Source of the DNA: Saprospiraceae bacterium
GTDB lineage: Bacteria > Bacteroidota > Bacteroidia > Chitinophagales > Saprospiraceae
Reading direction: 5' to 3'
Assembly: GCA_023300255.1 (NCBI GenBank)
Contig: JALZWC010000971.1
Coordinates: 1-12,040, forward strand
Length of the DNA stretch: 12,040 nucleotides
A program made the position numbers and the translations under genes. Positions 8,701 through 12,040 of the stretch are shown one piece after another (within the stretch, counting starts at the first letter, position 1; each line of letters opens with the position of its first letter). The notes below the pieces were generated by a model. The model made no database searches. It was not told the DNA's origin and saw nothing but the letters and a program-made list of their open reading frames with translations.

Positions 8701-9467
8701 TGTGGTTCAATATCAACACCCGCTCCAGTTCCGTTAAAAATTTCTTCGCTCATAGAAGCTTCATCGTCAAAGCTATAATGGCGCAGTAAATCTCCAGTCG
8801 CTTCTATATTGCGACGCATATCTGAGGTGATTTGATTTACTGAACGAGCCGAATCCCAAATCAATACATCATCAAATCTAGCACTACTTCCTGTTCCATT
8901 TGAAACTCCTGCTAGTCCAGTTCCTAAATGCTCAATACTGAAGGCTTCATTCCAAGTATTCTGACTAGTAGCATCTAATTGACCATTGATATAAATACTT
9001 GTTGAGCCATTTCTACGCACAACAGCATAATGGGTCCACTCCTCAGTAGCACTAAGAGTATTCGCAATTACACGATCACTTCCCGAGTGAACACGGATAT
9101 TTCCATTATGAAAGTTAATATCTTGATTAGCCCCAGCAACAATTCCATCTTGATTATTAATGAGATTATTAGAATCAAAATAAACCCATGACTCTATCGT
9201 AAAATCACCAGTAAGTGTAAGCGGTTCAATATTTATATAACTATTATTTAATTCAAGAATGCCAGATGGAGAAGCGTCATTTGACGAAAAGATAGGGGGA
9301 GATAAGGCATCTATAGTCATGCCGATATGCTCAGGATATGTTTCCTTCATTAGCTCTGCATGTGACATTATACTAGATAGCACCATAAACAACACTATAG
9401 TGGTTCTACAAATAAATGATAGAATCGCTGAATTTTTGATTGGAAGTAATAGGTTGTTTTTTTTCAT
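2784..9467 (-). CDS. giant T9SS-secreted protein: five LamG domains, PQQ-type sugar dehydrogenase, PKD, MAM-like and F5/8C domains
   Basis: This 2227-residue protein is built for export: a signal peptide (1-37, hydrophobic core IVLFMVLSSIM, cut after SHA) and a C-terminal type A T9SS sorting domain (about 2141-2227, IAPNPVRGQFSV to VQQMVVIK). Between them, in order, are LamG/concanavalin-like domains at about 72-225, 242-395, 400-552, 590-756 and 803-977, with repeated motifs such as DINFHNG and THYAIVR. A glucose/sorbosone dehydrogenase beta-propeller covers about 1008-1410. It has HHGGGL, with H1147 matching the catalytic His of soluble PQQ glucose dehydrogenase, and VGVRNGWR, with R1242-N1243. 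A PKD domain follows (about 1427-1503, YSWSFGDG), then a less clear Ig-like stretch, a MAM-like jelly roll (about 1703-1861), an F5/8C/fucolectin domain (about 1868-2021, NLAIGKATSQSS, NRTNCCADR) and a small beta domain. I infer a surface or released sugar-oxidising enzyme held to glycans by its lectin-like domains. The substrate is unknown. Asn/Gly/Asp-rich linkers separate LamG3, 4 and 5. The ATG at 9467 has no Shine-Dalgarno. Confidence 0.9.
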   Translation of the reverse strand: MKKNNLLLPIKNSAILSFICRTTIVLFMVLSSIMSHAELMKETYPEHIGMTIDALSPPIFSSNDASPSGILELNNSYINIEPLTLTGDFTIESWVYFDSNNLINNQDGIVAGANQDINFHNGNIRVHSGSDRVIANTLSATEEWTHYAVVRRNGSTSIYINGQLDATSQNTWNEAFSIEHLGTGLAGVSNGTGSSARFDDVLIWDSARSVNQITSDMRRNIEATGDLLRHYSFDDEASMSEEIFNGTGAGVDIEPQTLTGDFTIQAWMFFAEGDPINNEDGIVAGASQDINFHNGRIRVHDRNTGGDQVIANTAATTGVWTHYAIVREAGRTSLYINGILDATSTTTWTNDFTFNRKGTGLAGIPLNTGLNGRMSDFEISNEALSVNEIREVILSSNEEIFNGSGAGVDFETQTLIGDFTVQAWMFFAEGSSINNQDGIVASTIQDINFANGNIRVHDRNAGGDQVIANTAATTGVWAHYAIVREAGRTSIYIDGVLDATSATIWTNDFTFSRRGTSIAGINRSTGLVGRMSNLQISNEALSLNEIGGVAFNPTSSNDGDNNAGGGLNPPSDGADFELRNGARILTSNGDNNLDVNEAILAIESLTLTGDFTIESWVNFNNNTAITSQDGLVASESHDINFHQGRIRLFSNREDIVIANTSAVAGVMTHYAIVRRNGITSIYINGQLDATAASNWNNDFIIDHIGTGIRGVTNGIGLDGQMNDFVIWNTARSAAQISDDMNNISLSNDVLTYYSFCGIGPIALDESGNDRNLALISGAILENGDNGNNGGDDTTIEPISGNRAVQVSNSRLSINEVTLTDGFSISAWVYFDENDAINGNDILAQGDGWIIDFDNGVFNVSVAELGGSIVATNTPIEPGKWAFYTAVRDEEGFVELFINGNFERSSKIDDSSTRGTVNDPWTTNIVVSEIYTGMNAVIDDFRIYNTPRSQTQLQSDLTGTLQGVGGLVRYYSFDGEVDAIIDNSGNSGDLARENGTEFTGFIAPFVVPRVANAFSTSQVALDLILPTDLDFLPDNRLIVVEKSGLVKIFADGTQVGSESAIYLDLSDVTNNEGERGMLAVVVDPDFENNGYVYLYNTFINANNTISKAVVRYTHIEGTGGANSRLDRSSAFIIWREQEVPLAQAANVHHGGGLDVAFEPIGANDPSPYKMYIVTSDESIPRSSGDLGSDNGKVHRINLRDGSIPTDNPYYDAVAAANYNPQNNVTSSVSNAGILTTVHSVGVRNGWRASYDQTSGFLLFGEVGGRFWEDIHVAVPRADYGWNSQEGPLNDPNDPGNPILFYPHTNGPGLNDVPSSGSASITGGVVYRGDKFPEEYQGVYFYADWTRQWIRTARFDFSGDRPVLVEDNFFRNSTGRVLSFEEGPDGALYYITTTQLDGNVFVFGGQVNRLSFDSDNTAPFGSGILVDSDDLVTGTTPHRVQFGSNVSDAEGDAITYSWSFGDGNFSSDVNPEHTYTALGEYEVRLVATDANGAATVFPSVFIRIGSVPIVTIQASQTNTYRAGDVITVDGFATDVIDGSIAPSNLSWSSSYGTAGSGRPGPFENNTPYTTGGITFTTPNFGNVESFLNSVTVSLRAENSNGLFATESITLIAETSSISIDAPNQDVLIAIDGHITTPGDYTFEGIVNFLFDFEADVQYEQNGQIFSFSHWSDQPSNTNPIRRIAMPAVPTTITPIYVNSSGGIPEGPALFDFETGDLQGATITSGSFGQIVSNREFFIIGNNVPYNNGGDYFLNTLEVSSDLPRGDDAFTGTITSPLYTLTDGEFTSLVGGGSNTNLVYLGVYLEDGTEIGRLGRNSNGESMQPMNLNLSAHVGENIYWQVVDNSTGNWGHITVDNIQFEGTLLNAPTNCNNPQNLAIGKATSQSSTFFNNNTRFGSANAVDGNTDGNHRNNSITHTLLNQQNAWWEIDLGEVSNLSSVKLWNRTNCCADRLTDFHVLVSDVPFTSTVLNTTINQNGVSDFHFPGTAGRETDINLNRTGRYLRVQLSGTNALQLAEVEIMGCNSISNASSLQVDDCTPVSISANANAITVSNLVAAVADIQILDEDNNQVARCAFNCGETESFDLLPGIYRVVVKKFSAAFAQICEKIELVTIGANLTNETRRGLKNTPGVDEKTNSKLEQDDKMALSMKIAPNPVRGQFSVNFNTIKGETYHFSVIDILSKVHHQQELIGEGGVMKLDLNSGPWEGGLYFLVLEGEEQAKVQQMVVIK
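7826..8751 (-). repeat. 471-bp tandem duplication encoding LamG domains 2 and 3
   Basis: Bases 7826-8280 and 8297-8751 are copies offset by exactly 471 bp (157 codons). The most similar stretch, around 8041-8084 and 8512-8555, matches at 43 of 44 bases. Both copies encode the series GAGVD, AWMFFAEG, GGDQVIANTAATTGVW, HYAIVREAGRTS, WTNDFTF and ISNEALS. Unlike LamG 1, 4 and 5, these two lack the closing L-x-YYSF strand and run straight into the next unit. This is a recent in-frame duplication compared with the more diverged LamG 1, 4 and 5. Confidence 0.85.
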
Positions 9468-9541
9468 AAAAATTGAAATATGATTTTTCCTATTTGTTTA
9501 ATATTAATTAAAACTTACTATTTTCTTTAGCTCTAACTTCA

Positions 9542-9582
9542 TAAAAAAGAAAAGGAACGAAAAATAGCTTTCGTTACCTTTT
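9542..9582. repeat. 41-bp hairpin repeat, copy 2
   Basis: It matches 2709-2749 with four differences over 41 bases. The stem is AAAAGGAACGAAA (9550-9562) with TTTCGTT-A-CCTTTT (9569-9582), interrupted by one unpaired A at 9576. It lies 75 bases upstream of the start of the large - strand gene, where a terminator for that gene makes no sense. It could insulate it from upstream - strand transcription, or be a dispersed repeat. Confidence 0.7.
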
Positions 9583-9691
9583 ATCTGGATCAGGTGTAAA
9601 ACTTTGTGCTTGAGTAATTAAATTCGAATTTTAAAAGAGGGAAATTAAAACGAAGAGGGGTCTACTTAAAGCTATTTTATTTTGTAACATT

Positions 9692-9741
9692 ACTAACATT
9701 TATGACATTTTTAAAAAATGTCTGTTAGTTAGATTATTTTT
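9692..9741 (+). terminator. terminator-like hairpin without an upstream + strand gene
   Basis: ACTAACA (9692-9698) pairs with TGTTAGT (9723-9729), and inside it GACATTTTT (9704-9712) pairs with the A-rich strand ending ATGTC (9713-9722). The two stems are separated by a five-base bulge (9699-9703). A T run follows at 9735-9743. No coding gene precedes it on the + strand. It may end a non-coding transcript, act as part of the leader of the hydrolase gene, or be a fortuitous fold. Confidence 0.35.
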
Positions 9742-9836
9742 TTAAAAAACGATGGGAAGGGAATTCAAATAAGAGGATTTAAAAATTATGCTACTAGATT
9801 TCTTTAGGAAATGAATTTTAAAGTAAGTATAATTAA

Positions 9837-9879
9837 TAGACTTGTTCACAAATAACAAGTTGGTATATGAACAAGTCTA
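9837..9879. promoter_or_regulatory. perfect 12-bp inverted repeat with a competing inner hairpin
   Basis: TAGACTTGTTCA (9837-9848) and TGAACAAGTCTA (9868-9879) are exact inverted copies with a 19-base spacer. Inside the spacer, AACAAG (9854-9859) can instead pair with CTTGTT (9841-9846), so two folds compete for the same bases. The element lies 270 bases upstream of the hydrolase start. It could be an operator for a dimeric regulator or a structured leader. Neither is proved. Confidence 0.45.
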
Positions 9880-9908
9880 ATACCTAAAGAAAAATGTATT
9901 TTTTTGTA

Positions 9909-9965
9909 GGTGGGACAGGAATGGGGGGCATTCAAGTTAAGATACACGACTCTGAATGGGGGAGG
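9909..9965 (+). other. G-rich tract with repeated GAATGGGGG
   Basis: In an otherwise AT-rich region, bases 9909-9928 carry four G runs (GG, GGG, GG, GGGGGG) separated by one to three bases. That is enough for a two-tetrad quadruplex on the + strand. GAATGGGGG occurs at 9919-9927 and again at 9954-9962, 35 bp apart. Any function is unknown. Confidence 0.4.
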
Positions 9966-10150
9966 TAGAAGTCGATTTTGTACGTAATATTACATTAAAA
10001 AAGAAACAGAAGCAAGCCAAGAATAGCTTAACAGAATGAGCACTCTTTTTATATCGGTCTAATCGACTCAAAAGGTAGACACTATTAGAAAAAAGAATTA
10101 TTAAAAAAAATGTGTACATTGGCTTGAACAAAAAATAAAACTATAAACAA

Positions 10151-12040
10151 ATGCAAATCATTAAAACAACCCTACTTATATTAAGTTACTGTCTATCAAC
10201 ACTATACACGCCACTCTTTGCACAAACTAACATCGTCCAACAATTAGAAGAAATCTCGATTGCAGAAACAAGAGTCATGGTTCCTATGCGAGATGGCATT
10301 CGATTATGCACCGATATATATCGGCCTAAAACAGATAAAAAAGTACCTATTATTTTTTCTCGCACCCCTTATAATTTCAATTCTTGGGGAGATGGCGAAG
10401 AAAAAACAAGGACTCGTCAAAGAGCGTATGAAGCAGTCAAAAGAGGTTATGCCTATGTGGTACAAAACGAAAGAGGTCGATATTTTTCAGAAGGCGAATG
10501 GGACATCTTAGGCACGCCTACTACAGATGCATATGATGCCTTTACTTGGATGCAACAACAAACATGGTCGAATGGAAAGATCGGTTTACAAGGCTGTTCC
10601 TCAACTGCAGAATGGCAGATGGAGGCGGCTACACAAAACCATCCCGCTTTAGCCGCAATGGTGCCACAAGGTTTTGGTGCTGGGGTCGGTCGAGTTGATG
10701 GATTATATGAACAAGGAAATTGGTATCGAGGTGGCGCTCACCAGACTTTATTTTCTGCTTGGTTATATGGTGTAGAACATGATAAATTTAAACCAAGAAT
10801 TCCCGCTGGTGCAACGACAGAAGATTTAAATCGAATTGCTCGATTTTATGATCTGGCGCCTGAGAATCCAAAAGTAGATATGGCCAAAGCTTTAAAGCAT
10901 TTGCCTTTTAGTGAGTTCCTAAAAAACATAGACGGAAAAAAAGAAATTTTTGATGAAATGATTGCTAGAAAGCCGAATGATCCAGCATGGTTTGAAGGAG
11001 GATTGTACCATGATGATAATCCGATTGATGTGCCTGCTTTTTGGTTTGTTAGTTGGTATGATGTATCGGCCACTCCTAATTTGACTTTATTCAATCATGT
11101 TCGAAAATCAAGTAAACAAACGGATAACCAATATTTAGTAATTGCCCCTACCCTACACTGTCGATATACAAGAGCTACCGAAAATACTATCGTTGGAGAA
11201 AGAAGTGTAGGCGACGCTCGACTGAATTATGACGAACAAATTTATGGCTTCTACGATCTATTATTAAAGGATGCTCCTAATGATTTTAAAGCGACCACGC
11301 CAAGAGTTCAATACTACACTATGGGCAGTAATGAATGGCAAAGCGCCGACGCTTGGCCTCCCGCTTCCGCAAAGATGACTACTTTTTATTTAGGGAGTAA
11401 TGGACAGGCTAATAGCTTGTATGGAGATGGTCAACTGACCACTGCTAAACCTACTACGGATCAACCAGATACCTTTATCTATGACCCTATGAATCCTGTA
11501 AAATCTTATGGGGGCAATGTCTGCTGTACAGGTAATGCGATTACCGGTGGTTCTTTTGATCAGCGTCCTATGGAAGCTCGACAAGATATATTGGTGTACA
11601 CCACCGAACCATTAGCAGCAGGAACAGAGGTGAGTGGTTTTATTGAATCGATACTCTATGTTTCCTCCGATGCAAAAGATACAGATTTCACCATCAAATT
11701 AATAGATGTACATCCTGATGGCAGTGCTTACAATTTAGATGAAACAATTCAAAGAGTCCGATATAGAGAAGGTTATGAAAAAGAAGTTTTCATGAAAGAA
11801 GGGGAAGTTTATAAAGTTGATTTAACGCCTATGTCAACTAGTAATTTTTTCAAAAAAGGACATAGTATTCGCGTAGAAATATCTAGTAGTAATTTTCCTA
11901 GGTTTACTCGAAATTTGAATACAGGAGGTGATAACTATAATGAATCAACTGGAGTGGTTGCGGTGTATAGGTGCTCGACGACAACATGCTCGTACGCATC
12001 GTATGCACATAAAACAACCACAAAAACAAAAAACAACGAA
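10151..12040 (+). CDS. secreted CocE/NonD family (peptidase S15-like) serine hydrolase, open at the right edge
   Basis: The product is an alpha/beta hydrolase of the X-Pro dipeptidyl-peptidase/cocaine esterase group, which cleaves acyl esters or amides. A signal peptide (1-24, LLILSYCLSTLYTPLFA) sends it to the periplasm or outside. The catalytic domain spans about 38-350: the oxyanion-hole region RTPYN (Y74), the nucleophile elbow GCSSTAEWQ (S150, replacing the usual GxSxxG glycine with Ala), Asp304 in SWYD, and His336 in APTLHCRY. A jelly-roll C-terminal domain (PepX_C type) follows from about 385. ATG 10151 is the start that gives the complete signal peptide. 630 codons are seen without a stop, already at or beyond the usual family length. 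The last residues after VVAV (about 604) are Thr/Lys/Cys-rich and do not resemble the usual family ending, so a late frameshift is possible. The substrate is unknown. Confidence 0.9.
   Translation, partial: MQIIKTTLLILSYCLSTLYTPLFAQTNIVQQLEEISIAETRVMVPMRDGIRLCTDIYRPKTDKKVPIIFSRTPYNFNSWGDGEEKTRTRQRAYEAVKRGYAYVVQNERGRYFSEGEWDILGTPTTDAYDAFTWMQQQTWSNGKIGLQGCSSTAEWQMEAATQNHPALAAMVPQGFGAGVGRVDGLYEQGNWYRGGAHQTLFSAWLYGVEHDKFKPRIPAGATTEDLNRIARFYDLAPENPKVDMAKALKHLPFSEFLKNIDGKKEIFDEMIARKPNDPAWFEGGLYHDDNPIDVPAFWFVSWYDVSATPNLTLFNHVRKSSKQTDNQYLVIAPTLHCRYTRATENTIVGERSVGDARLNYDEQIYGFYDLLLKDAPNDFKATTPRVQYYTMGSNEWQSADAWPPASAKMTTFYLGSNGQANSLYGDGQLTTAKPTTDQPDTFIYDPMNPVKSYGGNVCCTGNAITGGSFDQRPMEARQDILVYTTEPLAAGTEVSGFIESILYVSSDAKDTDFTIKLIDVHPDGSAYNLDETIQRVRYREGYEKEVFMKEGEVYKVDLTPMSTSNFFKKGHSIRVEISSSNFPRFTRNLNTGGDNYNESTGVVAVYRCSTTTCSYASYAHKTTTKTKNNE

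Larger units (their letters stand above)
9468..10150. other. 683-bp intergenic region between divergent genes, no convincing gene
   Basis: This AT-rich stretch separates the divergently transcribed large secreted protein and hydrolase, so it must hold both promoters. I could not find a good TTTG...TAnnTTTG pair for either. It contains the second copy of the 41-bp hairpin (9542-9582), a terminator-like hairpin (9692-9741), a perfect 12-bp inverted repeat with an alternative pairing (9837-9879) and a G-rich tract (9909-9965). A 64-codon - strand frame (9937-10131) is hydrophobic and low-complexity and is not called. Confidence 0.6.

Noticed and set aside
7630..8789. Series of + strand frames of 79-133 codons opposite the LamG repeats
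   Set aside because: They are antisense shadows of the repeated LamG coding sequence; their resemblance to each other comes only from the duplication on the - strand.
2709..9582. The large gene as an insertion sequence or composite transposon bounded by the 41-bp repeats
   Set aside because: The repeats are direct rather than inverted, form terminator hairpins and have no transposase between them; kept only as a possible recombination pair.
9937..10131. 64-codon hydrophobic - strand frame (possible small membrane protein)
   Set aside because: The hydrophobicity comes from A/T-rich DNA read as Phe/Leu/Ile codons, it spans part of the G-rich patch, and it lies in the region that should hold the hydrolase promoter. 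No family resemblance was seen.
10260..10511. 83-codon + strand frame inside the hydrolase gene
   Set aside because: It is a shifted frame of the hydrolase, whose own frame holds the signal peptide, RTPYN and GCSS motifs.

Overview
The window looks like AT-rich chromosomal DNA of a member of the Bacteroidota. The evidence is a C-terminal Por/T9SS sorting domain on a very large secreted protein, A-rich leaders without Shine-Dalgarno sequences before the start codons, and the gene families present. A marine or particle-associated member (Saprospiria, Flavobacteriia or similar) would fit, but genus cannot be read from this sequence.

Layout from left to right. Positions 1-435 are non-coding and rich in inverted repeats, including a 182-bp imperfect palindrome with 38-bp arms that resembles a MITE or an insertion-sequence remnant. 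Positions 436-2261 (+) hold a two-gene operon: a PEP mutase/isocitrate lyase superfamily enzyme, whose stop codon overlaps by one base the start of a full-length Ada-type DNA alkylation repair regulator. A hairpin followed by a short T run at 2321-2350 probably terminates this operon. Positions 2352-2684 (+) hold a fragment of a family 9-like carbohydrate-binding domain protein. A strong hairpin at 2712-2753 then separates the + strand genes from the convergent - strand gene.

Positions 2784-9467 (-) are one 2227-residue secreted multidomain protein. It has a signal peptide, five LamG/concanavalin-like domains (the middle two are a recent 471-bp tandem duplication), a PQQ-type soluble glucose/sorbosone dehydrogenase domain, a PKD domain, a MAM-like jelly roll, an F5/8C (discoidin/fucolectin) domain and a T9SS sorting domain. 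A 41-bp hairpin sequence occurs on both sides of this gene.

Positions 9468-10150 hold no convincing gene but contain several inverted repeats and a G-rich tract. Positions 10151-12040 (+) hold a secreted CocE/NonD (peptidase S15-like) serine hydrolase that is still open at the right edge. Its last 25 or so codons do not look like a normal family C-terminus.

The genes do not form one pathway. The left operon concerns alkylation damage and small-molecule carbon chemistry. The large protein and the hydrolase are extracytoplasmic, and together with the carbohydrate-binding fragment they suggest glycan or polymer processing outside the cell. I found no clear undescribed defence or mobile system. 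The best candidates for follow-up are the palindromic element at 118-299, the hairpin repeats flanking the large gene, the dehydrogenase with its many lectin-like domains, and the irregular end of the hydrolase gene.
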